DNA from: M30B19 sp041741535
GTDB taxonomy: Bacteria; Planctomycetota; Planctomycetia; Pirellulales; Pirellulaceae
DNA: 64,000 nt
Assembly: GCA_041741535.1 (NCBI GenBank)
Contig: JBGSJV010000113.1
Location: forward strand, 47,691-111,690
Direction: 5' to 3'
Position numbers and translations under genes: made by a program. This document shows positions 1 through 9,059 of the stretch, piece by piece (positions within the stretch are counted from its first letter, which is position 1; every line of letters starts with the position of its first letter). The notes beneath the pieces were generated by a model. That model saw nothing but the letters and a program-made list of their open reading frames with translations. It was not told the origin of the DNA and made no database searches.

Positions 1-1
1 C

Positions 2-1072
2 TTTGAAAGAGTGGGCAAATGGGAGGTCGGGAAAATGTTCAACTTTGCCGCCATCGTCATGCGAGAGTCCTCGGGGCCCGTTCGCGAAGATTTGTGGTTT
101 GAGGGGGCTGATGAAGTGGTTGCCGATCCGTTGGCCTGGCGACGGTGCCGTCTGATCGAACAATTGATTGGCATTGACCAACCCGTGTGTGTGATTGGTA
201 AGTTCGACCAGCAACTGGGTGGGTTGGTCAACGATCTTAATCATGGTGGATTGCAAGTCTTAGCGGGTGATGCCAAGCAAGCCGTTCAACATTTGAAGCA
301 AACATCGCTGGTCCATTTTTTGTTTGCCACCGTTTGCCTTTTGCTAGGATCATTAGGTGCTTACGGATTGTTGACTTTGCGCGAAAAAGATATCGTTGCC
401 AAGCAACCGGTTGTGGACGCGGCACAGGCCTTGCTGGATGCGTTTGAGGCGGAAGATTGGGCGAAGTTCTCGGAGCAGTTGCAGCAAGGTGTTTCGCCGG
501 ATTCTCGCGATTCGGTGGGGCGTCCTCTGTTGTTGGCTGCGATTGCTCGGCGACGAACTCCAGCCATTGATTTATTGCTGGCCGCTCGGGCGGACGTGAA
601 TGCTCAGGACCGTTGGGGGCATCGACCACTCGAAGTGGCGTTCGACCGGAACCAGCAAGAATTGGTTCGCCGACTACAAGAACTAGGAGCCATCGGTGTG
701 TTTGCTGATTCCCTGACGGGAACGCCACTGGAAGGGGAGTTGCCGGCAATTCGAGAACTGCTGAATCAATATACGCAAGCTCAAGATCAAAGCGACGCGA
801 CACGGATGGAGCAAATTGCCGATCAATGGCCGCCCGACTTTTTCGAAAGCTTGGGACGTGGTTTGTACAAAGATACGAGACCTGTGGAATGGACCAAGGT
901 CACGGGTTATCGCAACGCGGACGTCGCCACGGCTGTCGCCGAGGGACGGACGAAGGGTGGCAGCTTCGAACGCTACGTGATCACTCTTCGCAACGTCGAC
1001 GGCCAATGGAAACTACGCCGAGATCATTTTGACGATCGGTTTGAATTTCAATTTGCTCCCGTGGTGCCGTGA
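2..1072 (+). CDS. Ankyrin-repeat membrane protein with GIDE-like N-terminal region (5' partial)
   Basis: The reading frame is open to the left edge, so the true start is probably outside the window; an internal GTG lies at 11. Counting from that GTG, residues about 25-95 (ending before QTSLVHFLF) resemble the GIDE domain of MUL1-type proteins: a basic stretch, then a VCVIGKF strand, then a segment running into a transmembrane helix at about 100-122. After the helix come about two ankyrin repeats (VSPDSRDSVGRPLLLAAIAR and ADVNAQDRWGHRPLEVA), then a charged C-terminal domain of about 120 residues I do not recognise. It is probably a membrane-anchored protein-interaction or stress protein. The GIDE assignment is by pattern only; ankyrin and TM calls are firmer. 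It converges with selD, leaving 35 bases between the two stops. Confidence 0.75.
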   Translation, partial: FERVGKWEVGKMFNFAAIVMRESSGPVREDLWFEGADEVVADPLAWRRCRLIEQLIGIDQPVCVIGKFDQQLGGLVNDLNHGGLQVLAGDAKQAVQHLKQTSLVHFLFATVCLLLGSLGAYGLLTLREKDIVAKQPVVDAAQALLDAFEAEDWAKFSEQLQQGVSPDSRDSVGRPLLLAAIARRRTPAIDLLLAARADVNAQDRWGHRPLEVAFDRNQQELVRRLQELGAIGVFADSLTGTPLEGELPAIRELLNQYTQAQDQSDATRMEQIADQWPPDFFESLGRGLYKDTRPVEWTKVTGYRNADVATAVAEGRTKGGSFERYVITLRNVDGQWKLRRDHFDDRFEFQFAPVVP

Positions 1073-1107
1073 GAATTTTCGAGCCCATTCTGAGAATTGG
1101 TTCGGCA

Positions 1108-2148
1108 CTAGCGAACGTGAAGCCGTCCCGTTCCAGGAACAACTCGGCCGACGACAACGCCGGCAGGGCAGAGCGATTGAAATTTTTCGACCTGGTCTCC
1201 TGGCATGGCGATCAACAATCCACCGGATGTTTCGGGCGTCATCATCAGATCACGCAGCAACGGAGGAACGCCATTGTCAAACGTAACGAGGGAAGCAAAG
1301 TGAGTTGTATTACGCTTTGTGCCTCCGGGAAAACATCCCGCTTCCGCATAACCGAGTGCTCCCGGAAGCCACGGTAGTGACGCCGATTCGAATTGGAAGT
1401 CAACCCGACCCTGTTGAGCCATTTCACTGGCGTGGCCTAATAAGCCAAATCCGGTAATGTCCGTCATGCTGTGCGCATCACATTGCTGGGCCGCACGAGC
1501 GGCGTCTCGATTCAGTGTTTTCATATTGGCCACGGCCGCAGCAACATCGGACTCTGAAGTTTGCTCGCGTTTTAACGCCGTGGTGACCACGCCGACTCCC
1601 AACGGTTTGGTCAGGACCAGGACATCGCCGGGGCGTGCACCACCTTTGGCTTTGATCTTGTCAGGGTGGATGATGCCAGTGACCGCCAGTCCGTACTTTG
1701 GTTCTTTGTCGTTGACGCTGTGGCCACCGGCAATGACTCCGCCGGCTTCAGCAACTTTCTCTGCCCCGCCTCGTAGGATCTCGCTCAACAGTTCCATGCC
1801 TAGGGACTCGGGGAATGCGACCAAGTTGATGGCAAACAAAACCTCGCCGCCCATTGCATAAATATCGGAGAGGGCGTTTGCGGCCGCGATGGCGCCAAAA
1901 TCGTAAGGATCATCAACTACCGGTGGAAAAAAATCCGTCGTCGTGATAATCGCTTGTGATTCGTTTAATTGATAGACTGCGGCATCGTCTGGTTGAGCCA
2001 AACCGACGAGCAGATTCGGGTAGTCCTCCGGTTTGAACAATTGGCGAAGGGGTGCGATTGCTTGGGCCAGAGACCCTGGCCCGAGTTTCGAGGCTCACCC
2101 CGCACAACTGGCGTACGATGTCAAGCGAATTTCTTGGCCAGTGTTCAT
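1108..2148 (-). CDS. selD: Selenide, water dikinase SelD, itself a selenoprotein (in-frame UGA = Sec18)
   Basis: SelD makes selenophosphate from selenide and ATP, the selenium donor for selenocysteine synthesis. A conventional ORF call starts at a TTG at 2040 and loses the catalytic N-terminus. Reading through one TGA at 2097-2095 gives a 346-residue protein starting at ATG 2148, the usual family length. The residues around the TGA read SCAGUASKLGPG, so Sec sits where other SelD proteins carry catalytic Cys or Sec. The rest is typical: TTDFFPPVVDDPYDFG, AAANALSDIYAMGG, AGGHSV and DITGFGLLGHA. A SECIS-like hairpin follows the TGA directly. I infer that the genome encodes selA, selB and selC; none is in this window. 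Confidence 0.93.
2064..2097 (-). promoter_or_regulatory. Sec UGA codon plus bacterial SECIS-like hairpin in selD
   Basis: The TGA is at 2097-2095. Twelve bases later begins a perfect 7-bp stem, GGGCCAG (2082-2076) with CTGGCCC (2070-2064), closing a five-base loop GGTCT (2075-2071). Spacing, short stem and a G/U-containing apical loop fit the bacterial SECIS bound by SelB. From memory the loop resembles that of E. coli fdhF. Sequence and pairing are directly visible; the SelB-binding role is inferred. Confidence 0.82.
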
Positions 2149-2388
2149 GAGTTATACTTCTCCGCGAGAACGTTGGGAGCCTCGTAGTGCCCCGCTTCGT
2201 CGAAAGCGTCGCAGGCGTCACGAACCGTGAATCGTAACACGTTTGCAGTGGATGATCTATATCCGGGCAAACATCCTGAGGCATTGCAATCGAGCAAGAT
2301 GTAGCTACGCTGGCCAACGCGTGACGGGCGTTAGGGATTGACTGCGTTCTGTTGAACGTCGCGACATCCTGCCACCAGGGTTATTGTC

Positions 2389-3075
2389 ATGGGATTTTTA
2401 TTGCCGCTTGTTTTTGTTTCTTGTTACGCAGGAATGTTACTGCTTTTGACTCGGAGTCTTGGTGTTGGCTATGGGCTGGTCACATACGTGTTGTTGGTTG
2501 GCCTGCTTACATGTTTCGGTGGGTGGCTCTTGAAGGGATCGGATGTCGGGCGAGTCTCGTGGCGAAACCGAGTGGCAGGCTTTTGTTTGCCGTGGACGGG
2601 ATGGGTCGGCGGCGGGACCTTGTCGCAATTGTTGATCAAGAACGGGATGGCGGGCTTTCTCTTTGGCGTAGCCGTCCTGGGGATCGAGCGAACGAATTGG
2701 TTTCCGGCGACCGTGTCGGCTTCTGCCGAAGGCACTCCTGCCGACCCACCAAGTATCTACGATTGGGGGCTTTTGAGCGCAACGTGGATTTGTTGGCTCA
2801 GCTTGTTGGGGGCTTGGTTGTGGATGTTGAGGACATTTTTGACCCGACACTCGGATGTACTCTCGGTGTTGACCCGCCAGCGAAGCGTGTGGTTGCCGAT
2901 CTTGATTCCTCCGGTCGCGATCGCGGCCAGCATCACGCTTCGAACATGGGGTTTCGCGTGGTGGGGGCTTGGGGTCGTAGCGGCACCGTTGCTCTATGTC
3001 CTGGTACCGATATTGTTGATCATCGCCGTCATGCTCTGGCACGTTCTTAGCGGCAAACCGATGCGGTGGAATTGA
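2389..3075 (+). CDS. Polytopic membrane protein of unknown function
   Basis: A 228-residue, strongly hydrophobic protein with about six predicted membrane segments. The first two are at residues 1-20 and 27-47; further ones lie near 80-98, 125-145, 165-185 and 190-220. It has no catalytic motif I recognise. The central loop (about 100-125) is Pro/Ser rich. The ATG at 2389 follows an AGGG about 10 bases upstream. It is divergent from selD, with 240 bases between the two starts that contain one REP-like palindrome. Function unknown; a small integral membrane protein typical of accessory planctomycete genes. Confidence 0.7.
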   Translation: MGFLLPLVFVSCYAGMLLLLTRSLGVGYGLVTYVLLVGLLTCFGGWLLKGSDVGRVSWRNRVAGFCLPWTGWVGGGTLSQLLIKNGMAGFLFGVAVLGIERTNWFPATVSASAEGTPADPPSIYDWGLLSATWICWLSLLGAWLWMLRTFLTRHSDVLSVLTRQRSVWLPILIPPVAIAASITLRTWGFAWWGLGVVAAPLLYVLVPILLIIAVMLWHVLSGKPMRWN

Positions 3076-3199
3076 TAATTGGCACGCATTAGCCAAATTG
3101 TTTTAGAACTTTGCTGGTAGCCAAGAGCGGAACGGTCCACTGGCCGAGCGTGCGCGAGCTACCGCTATATCGTGGCATAGGGTCGAAAGCGTCGTAACT

Positions 3200-3227
3200 T
3201 TGGATTTACGACAATACTTGCTATACT
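3200..3227 (+). promoter_or_regulatory. Candidate sigma70-type promoter for first DUF4058 gene
   Basis: TTGGAT at 3200-3205 and TATACT at 3222-3227 are separated by 16 bases, about 70 bases before the ATG at 3298. The -10 matches the consensus at five of six positions; the -35 is weak. Supported by pattern only. Confidence 0.35.
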
Positions 3228-3297
3228 GAAGCAATACGGCCGGCGGTCGCCCCGTTGGTTGCCGAGTTCTACTGCGCGAATCGAGGATATCACAGAC

Positions 3298-4086
3298 ATG
3301 CCTTCGCCATTTCCGGGGATGGATCCGTTTTTGGCACGTTCAGAAATCTGGCCGGATTTCCACGATAGCATGATTGCCTATATCCGCGAGGCACTACAGC
3401 CTTTGTTGCGGCCGCAGTATGTGGCGTTGACCCAGGACCGACTGTTTGTCGTTGAGAACCATCGGCCCATTCGTCCCGATATCTCCGGTTTCGAGACGCA
3501 GCCTTACTTTGCCACGGCAAACGCGGGCGACACCAAAGCGATCGAACCGATGGAAGCCGATTCGGCAACCTCGATTCTGGAGTTCCAACATGACGAGATC
3601 CGTCAACCTTACATCCAGATCATTGAACCGGCCTCGGGCAATCGAGTGATCACTGCTATCGAGGTCCTAAGTCCCGACAACAAGACACCGGGAGCGGGAC
3701 AAAAATCTTATCGTCAAAAACAAGAAGAGTTGCGGGCTTCTGGGGCCAACTTGGTCGAGATCGATCTCTGGAATGCGGGGGTTCGCACGGTGCTCGGGAA
3801 TCTGGACGTGGCGGTTGATGATCTCCAACGCAGGTATTTAGTAACGGTCAGTCGCGCGGAGCCAACTCGGTGCGAATTCTTTGGCATCAACTTGCCCCAA
3901 CGCTTGCCACGTGTGGCCGTCCCGCTGAAACCCGGTGACAAAGACATCACCTTGGACCTACCAGCGGTATTCCAACGCTGCTACGACAGCGGCCCCTATC
4001 CCCAGCTTCTTTACTACGACAAACCTGCCCCAGTCGGCTTGAACGAGGAAGAGACGAAGTTTGTGGCTCAGGCGTTGGTGCGATGA
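3298..4086 (+). CDS. DUF4058 family protein, copy A
   Basis: A 262-residue cytoplasmic protein. It opens with the family signature PFPGMDPFL, then WPDFHD, RPIRPDIS and a Leu/Tyr-rich C-terminal segment (QLLYYD). DUF4058 proteins are common in planctomycetes and cyanobacteria and have no established function. I chose ATG 3298 rather than an upstream TTG (3259) because the protein then starts at the conserved MPSPFPGMDP and a GAGGA lies about nine bases upstream. It is followed after 207 bases by an almost identical second copy, so the pair is a recent tandem duplication. Confidence 0.9.
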   Translation: MPSPFPGMDPFLARSEIWPDFHDSMIAYIREALQPLLRPQYVALTQDRLFVVENHRPIRPDISGFETQPYFATANAGDTKAIEPMEADSATSILEFQHDEIRQPYIQIIEPASGNRVITAIEVLSPDNKTPGAGQKSYRQKQEELRASGANLVEIDLWNAGVRTVLGNLDVAVDDLQRRYLVTVSRAEPTRCEFFGINLPQRLPRVAVPLKPGDKDITLDLPAVFQRCYDSGPYPQLLYYDKPAPVGLNEEETKFVAQALVR

Positions 4087-4162
4087 GTTATTTTAGGATT
4101 CATGTTGGGGGCGTCACGAATCAACGGCTTGATTGGTTCCGATACAAATAGCTTCCGTTGAC

Positions 4163-4168
4163 TATAAT
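4163..4168 (+). promoter_or_regulatory. Candidate -10 box upstream of second DUF4058 gene
   Basis: A perfect TATAAT stands alone about 125 bases before the ATG at 4294; no convincing -35 lies 16-18 bases upstream. The second copy may therefore have its own promoter. Low support. Confidence 0.25.
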
Positions 4169-4293
4169 GAGCTTAGTCCGGGATCGACTGCAACGACAAA
4201 TTGTTTGACGGTACGCGGTATGACAATAGACACGGGCCGAACCTTGTCTGTTGGCCGATACGCGTTGCTTCATGAATGGAGGAAACAAAATTT

Positions 4294-5082
4294 ATGCCTT
4301 CGCCATTCCCGGGGATGGACCCGTTTTTGGAACGTTCCGAAATCTGGCCAGATTTCCATGATCGAATGATTACCTACATTTGCGAGGCACTACAGCCTTT
4401 ACTGCGGCCGCAGTATGTGGCGCTGACCCAGGACCGACTGTTTGTCGTTGAGAACCATCGGCCCATTCGTCCCGATATCTCCGTTTTCGAGACGCAGCCT
4501 TACTTTGCCACGGCAAGCGCGGGCGACACCAAAGCGATCGAACCAATGGAAGCCGATACGGCAACCTCGATTCTGGAGTTTCAACATGACGAGATTCGTC
4601 AACCTTACATCCAGATTATTGAACCGGCGTCGGGCAATCGAGTGATCACGGCCATCGAGGTCCTAAGTCCCGACAACAAAACACCCGGAGCAGGACAAAA
4701 GGCTTATCGTCAAAAACAAGAAGAGTTGTGGGCTTCTGGGGCCAACTTGGTCGAGATCGATCTCTGGAGTGCGGGGGTTCGCACGGTGCTCGGGAATCCG
4801 GACTTGGCGGTTGATGATCTCCAACGCAGGTATTTAGTAACGGTCAGTCGCGCGGAGCCAACTCGGTGCGAATTCTATGGCATCAACTTGCCCCAACGCT
4901 TGCCACGTGTGGCCGTCCCGCTGAAACCCGGTGACAAAGACATCACCTTAGACCTACCAGCCGTATTCCAACGCTGCTACGACAGCGGCCCCTATCCCCA
5001 GCTCTTATATTACGACAAACCTGCCCCTGCCGCGTTGAACGAGGACGAAGCGAAGTTGGTGGCTCAAGTACTCGCGCGATAA
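4294..5082 (+). CDS. DUF4058 family protein, copy B
   Basis: A 262-residue paralogue of the gene at 3298, the same length and differing at about 20 positions (roughly 92% identical). The differences are spread through the protein, with a cluster in the last 20 residues. DNA identity is also high, including silent positions, so the duplication is recent. The start at ATG 4294 is supported by GGAGG about 10 bases upstream (4279-4283). The upstream flanks of the two copies do not look alike, so the duplication unit is essentially the coding region. Function unknown. It converges with the large cytochrome gene, 23 bases away. Confidence 0.9.
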   Translation: MPSPFPGMDPFLERSEIWPDFHDRMITYICEALQPLLRPQYVALTQDRLFVVENHRPIRPDISVFETQPYFATASAGDTKAIEPMEADTATSILEFQHDEIRQPYIQIIEPASGNRVITAIEVLSPDNKTPGAGQKAYRQKQEELWASGANLVEIDLWSAGVRTVLGNPDLAVDDLQRRYLVTVSRAEPTRCEFYGINLPQRLPRVAVPLKPGDKDITLDLPAVFQRCYDSGPYPQLLYYDKPAPAALNEDEAKLVAQVLAR

Positions 5083-5105
5083 CTTGAGCAATCGCAGTTA
5101 TGAGC

Positions 5106-8100
5106 CTACTCGTCTGATTTGTTCAAATTGTGAATCGTATTGTGTAACTTGCCACGGATTTCACGACCGCTTGCGGATTTGATCTTGTACAAAATCTCCA
5201 TCCCCCAAGTGGGCCCGATGTCGGGGATCTCCAAACGCAAAGTCTTCTTGTCGGGCGACAACTTGGCCATCGACACTGACCACGAACGTTGATTGTAATG
5301 GTCCGAGCCATACCGAGCAGTTCGCTTCAAGTCCCACGCTTGAATAGCGTAGTTTTGCAAGTCGCCGACGGAGTCTGGGTCTAGTTCTTCGGCAAACTTG
5401 AGTTCAACGCCCCAGGTGTAAGCGTGAAGCTCCAACGGCAATCCAGTTGGTTGGTCGTTGTAGCGGATCCGGTACAAGCCCCCAGGATGCGTGGCACTGC
5501 CGGCCCAGGCGAACATCCCGCATAAATACAATTGTCCATCGGAGGGTTGGAACCGTCCTCGCATGACGCCCGTTGGAAATGACGGCAACGGCAGTTCGAT
5601 CATTCCGCCTTGCATTTGTCCGTTTACCTTCTCGTGCGGAACCAAATAGACTTTGCCGTAGCCGTAAGAAAGGTTCAGCAACGATCCATGAAACGCACCC
5701 CAACGCGGACTATCGACCCACAACAATTCAGCCGGAGAACGATCAAAATCGTTGGTGATCCAACACAACGGGGGCACCATCGCCGAGTCCGATTCGTCCG
5801 TGACGTCTTGATATCCCAGCATATTGCCGTAGAAGTTGGGACGACCGGAGTCCGACAATGTGACCCAGTTGATCCGATTCTTGGGGTTCCAAAAGCCTTC
5901 TTGATCGGTGACCACAAACGAGCCATCGGGATTCAAGCACACGCCGTTAGCGGCTCGAAAGCCGTTGGCCAAAATTTCCGTTCGCGAACCATCCGCTGTA
6001 ATCTTTAACAATGTCCCATGATGCGGCACCACAGCGGCTTTGCCGTGACAGCCCGACTTGGCATAGTAAAAATTTCCCTCGGCATCGGTTTGCAATCCCA
6101 TCGCGAATTCATGAAAATGTTCCGTGACTTGATGGTCGTTGTTCAAACACTCGTAAAAATCAATCTCTCCATCGGCATTCCAATCGTGCAAGACAGTTAG
6201 TTGATCGCGACAGGTCAAATGAATCTTGTTGTTGACAATTTTCAGTCCCAGTGGTTGAAACAATCCCGAAGCAATTCTTCGCCAATCGAGCAAATTTTGT
6301 TCGCCTTCGGAACGTGGTGTCACGATCCAAACGTCGCCGTCCCAAGTACATACGGCGATGCGACCATCCGGGTAAAAGTCCAAGCCCGTGAACCGGGTTA
6401 AAGCGAGCCAAGGGTTGGATTCCGGAGCCTGCAAAATGTCAACTCCGAAAGGCTCCGTGTTCGAACCTTGTTCAACTTTTGTGGTGATGGTTTGCGACCA
6501 TCGACTCGGTCCACCAAGTGTCAGCGGTTCCAGGTCGATTGCCGCATCCAAAATCGTTGGTACCGTAGCAGCGTTCGTTGGATGGGTGCCGTCGACTTTG
6601 GTGTCGCCGAGTGAAGATGGCAGCCAGACGCTGAACTGGAGCGGTTCCTCGCCCGCGGGTATCCTCAAACGCAGATTGCCATCTTCGACGAACCACTCGG
6701 CGCGAAGGTCCCGTGGCGCGAACCCCGCGAGGACTGGGCCCACCGATGGAAGAACTGCCGCCTGGCCGCGACGAACGATGGCCTCGAATCCTTGATTGGT
6801 ATCGTCCGACAGTCGAGAACCCATAAGATTGCTCAAGCCCCAAGAGACCAACGGATCGGACGGTAGTGCGTCCGAGTCGGCCAATTTTGCTAGTCCCGCT
6901 TTGACCGATCTTTGGTAAAACCTGACAGTTTCGATTTCGCCTTGAAAGAAAGATTCGGGCTCCGGAAAATTCGGCGAGGTAAACCCGATCCGAGCGACTG
7001 CACTTGGCACGGGTGCGGCGGCTGCTAACTTGCCTTCGCCATCCAAACGGCCATCGACGTAGAGCCGAACGTGTTTGGTGGCGTGCTCCCAGGTCACAGC
7101 CACATTGTGCCATCGATTGTCACTTACCTTGGTTTTGCCACTCACGGTTCCGACCCAACCGATATCAAAAACCAAATGCCCGTCACGGAGAAACAGGGTC
7201 TGGCCGTTGGGAATCCAGAGATCACCGCCGTCGCTTACTGAAAAGACCGTGCCATCGGTCGAGGTCTTGATCCGAGCGACGACCGAAAAGTCTTCGCTGT
7301 TTACATTCATTCGATCGGCGTTGGGGACTTCTAGAAAAGTCTCACCGTCAAACTGCACGGGTTCTTCGTCCGCGGGAGCGGGTGCCTGCGGGGTGTCGAA
7401 AACGACTGCCGATGGATCGTCCGCCGTTAGCATGTTCAACTGTGCGTGATGGTCGGAATGCTGAGCAACTTGCAGGACGATGTCTTGCTGACGAGGGCCG
7501 ATGTTGAAGGTTCGCAGCAGGATCGGGGCGGCGTCTTCGCGGGACTGCATACGCGGCATCTCCAAGATCGGAGTATCACCAATTGTGTACGACAAAATCA
7601 CTTGTTGATCATGATGATAGAGGCCGTGAAATTGGCCCCAGGACTTCGGGAGCGGACCATACGGTCGTCCGTCGCGGCCAATGACGCGTTGCTCGTCCAC
7701 AAAACTGCCATCGGTCGGATGTCCCCAGCCAGGACCGGTCCCATTGGCGAAGGCCACTTGGCCCACGATGCGTGGGTGCACGCCGTGTTCCCCATTGAAT
7801 TGAATCGCTCGCCAATCAATGAAGTTGTTTTTCGTGTTGGTGCTACCCCCCGAGTTCCAACCGGCCGCGACTCGCAACGTGTCGGTATCAAATACCATCC
7901 AATGCCCGCCGCGCGCGACACCGCCCGCACCGGGATCAAGGCGAATTGCGATGCCTTTGTAGGCAAAGTTGTGTTGCGACCCCGGAATCTCGTAGGTGTG
8001 AATCAGACTGGGGCCGTAATCCATGGCCGACCAAGCTTCGATGTTACTGGGCTCCGGACCCGTGGTATCGCCAGTGGGTAGAGTGGCCAAATAGGCGGCG

Positions 8101-9059
8101 TCCACGGTCGTTAGCTGCGTTGGATTGTGGGTCTTGAGATAGGACTCGCGAATGTAGTGAATCACGTCGTACTTTTGGGACGGGACCATCCACGCTTGAG
8201 CCGCCATTTGGCCGAAGCCGTGCGTTAACGTGCGGTACATCGACAGAGGATCGCTGCCGTTCTTGAATTTGCCGTCCGCAAATCGCAAAGATGTTGGAAG
8301 TGAACCGGGTTGATCGTGGGTCCCGTGACAATTGGCACAAACACGTTGATAGATGGCTTCGCCGCGTGCGAACGATTCGTCGTTCCAGCCATTGATCAGC
8401 CGGGCGTGGTCCAAGTGATCTTCGTATTCAGGAATCTGGAACACCAACAGCGACGGGGACGGTTGCAATTGCATCGCTCGTTGGGGTCCACCGTCGCGGA
8501 TTTCAATCAAATAGCGTATCAAATCATAGAACTGTTGGCGGCTGGTCAATTGATTCATCTGCCCAGCCGGCATGATCGAGAGTTCGTTCGGTTTGATTTC
8601 TTCGACATCGGCAACGGCAATCGAGACCGTTTCACCGATCCGAGCGGCATCGCGAATGACGACTTTCTCTGAAGTTTGTTCCGTCGGAATACCTGCAATC
8701 AACCGCCCGTCAGTGGTCAATACCGTTATCGATTCATAACCTTGCCGAATGGTCTTGGACGGTTGCAGGACGGATTCAACCAGTGCTTCGTCACTGACCG
8801 CTTGACCTAATGACGAAAGATCGGGGCCGAGCGTGGATTTCGGATCGCCGCCCACAATATGACATTTCGCGCAGGCCATGCTTGGTTGGTGAAAAACGAT
8901 CGCGCCGCGAGTCGCGTCGCCCATTTCCCGTGCCGCCATTGCTAATTCTCGAATGGACGACCGTTGAAGGTCCGCATCCAATGTTTGGGCGTGGGCGGTA
9001 TTCGTGATCCAAGTTGTGGCCATGGCCAACAACACAATGATGCAAAGGCGATGGTTCAC
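5106..9059 (-). CDS. Secreted c-type cytochrome / LamG / propeller protein
   Basis: A 1317-residue periplasmic protein with a signal peptide (residues 1-25, cleavage after AHA). It has two haem c sites, CAKCH at about 63-67 and CANCH near 240-244. A region after the second haem (SAMDYGPSLIHTYE) resembles the DUF6797 segment of planctomycete proteins. A LamG/concanavalin-like domain spans about 565-720, and a glucose/sorbosone-dehydrogenase-like beta-propeller about 880-1230. Such proteins are thought to oxidise or bind carbohydrates and pass electrons to the respiratory chain. It is the last gene of a four-gene minus-strand operon, and its ATG overlaps the end of the sulfatase gene by four bases. 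Domain calls are firm; the substrate is unknown. Confidence 0.88.
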   Translation of the reverse strand: MNHRLCIIVLLAMATTWITNTAHAQTLDADLQRSSIRELAMAAREMGDATRGAIVFHQPSMACAKCHIVGGDPKSTLGPDLSSLGQAVSDEALVESVLQPSKTIRQGYESITVLTTDGRLIAGIPTEQTSEKVVIRDAARIGETVSIAVADVEEIKPNELSIMPAGQMNQLTSRQQFYDLIRYLIEIRDGGPQRAMQLQPSPSLLVFQIPEYEDHLDHARLINGWNDESFARGEAIYQRVCANCHGTHDQPGSLPTSLRFADGKFKNGSDPLSMYRTLTHGFGQMAAQAWMVPSQKYDVIHYIRESYLKTHNPTQLTTVDAAYLATLPTGDTTGPEPSNIEAWSAMDYGPSLIHTYEIPGSQHNFAYKGIAIRLDPGAGGVARGGHWMVFDTDTLRVAAGWNSGGSTNTKNNFIDWRAIQFNGEHGVHPRIVGQVAFANGTGPGWGHPTDGSFVDEQRVIGRDGRPYGPLPKSWGQFHGLYHHDQQVILSYTIGDTPILEMPRMQSREDAAPILLRTFNIGPRQQDIVLQVAQHSDHHAQLNMLTADDPSAVVFDTPQAPAPADEEPVQFDGETFLEVPNADRMNVNSEDFSVVARIKTSTDGTVFSVSDGGDLWIPNGQTLFLRDGHLVFDIGWVGTVSGKTKVSDNRWHNVAVTWEHATKHVRLYVDGRLDGEGKLAAAAPVPSAVARIGFTSPNFPEPESFFQGEIETVRFYQRSVKAGLAKLADSDALPSDPLVSWGLSNLMGSRLSDDTNQGFEAIVRRGQAAVLPSVGPVLAGFAPRDLRAEWFVEDGNLRLRIPAGEEPLQFSVWLPSSLGDTKVDGTHPTNAATVPTILDAAIDLEPLTLGGPSRWSQTITTKVEQGSNTEPFGVDILQAPESNPWLALTRFTGLDFYPDGRIAVCTWDGDVWIVTPRSEGEQNLLDWRRIASGLFQPLGLKIVNNKIHLTCRDQLTVLHDWNADGEIDFYECLNNDHQVTEHFHEFAMGLQTDAEGNFYYAKSGCHGKAAVVPHHGTLLKITADGSRTEILANGFRAANGVCLNPDGSFVVTDQEGFWNPKNRINWVTLSDSGRPNFYGNMLGYQDVTDESDSAMVPPLCWITNDFDRSPAELLWVDSPRWGAFHGSLLNLSYGYGKVYLVPHEKVNGQMQGGMIELPLPSFPTGVMRGRFQPSDGQLYLCGMFAWAGSATHPGGLYRIRYNDQPTGLPLELHAYTWGVELKFAEELDPDSVGDLQNYAIQAWDLKRTARYGSDHYNQRSWSVSMAKLSPDKKTLRLEIPDIGPTWGMEILYKIKSASGREIRGKLHNTIHNLNKSDE

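Noticed and set aside
237..803. Minus-strand ORF of 188 residues in the first gene
   Set aside because: Shadow of the ankyrin protein; no protein-like pattern.
7446..8081. Long plus-strand ORF (211 residues) inside the cytochrome gene
   Set aside because: Antisense shadow; the minus-strand gene has haem motifs and signal peptide.
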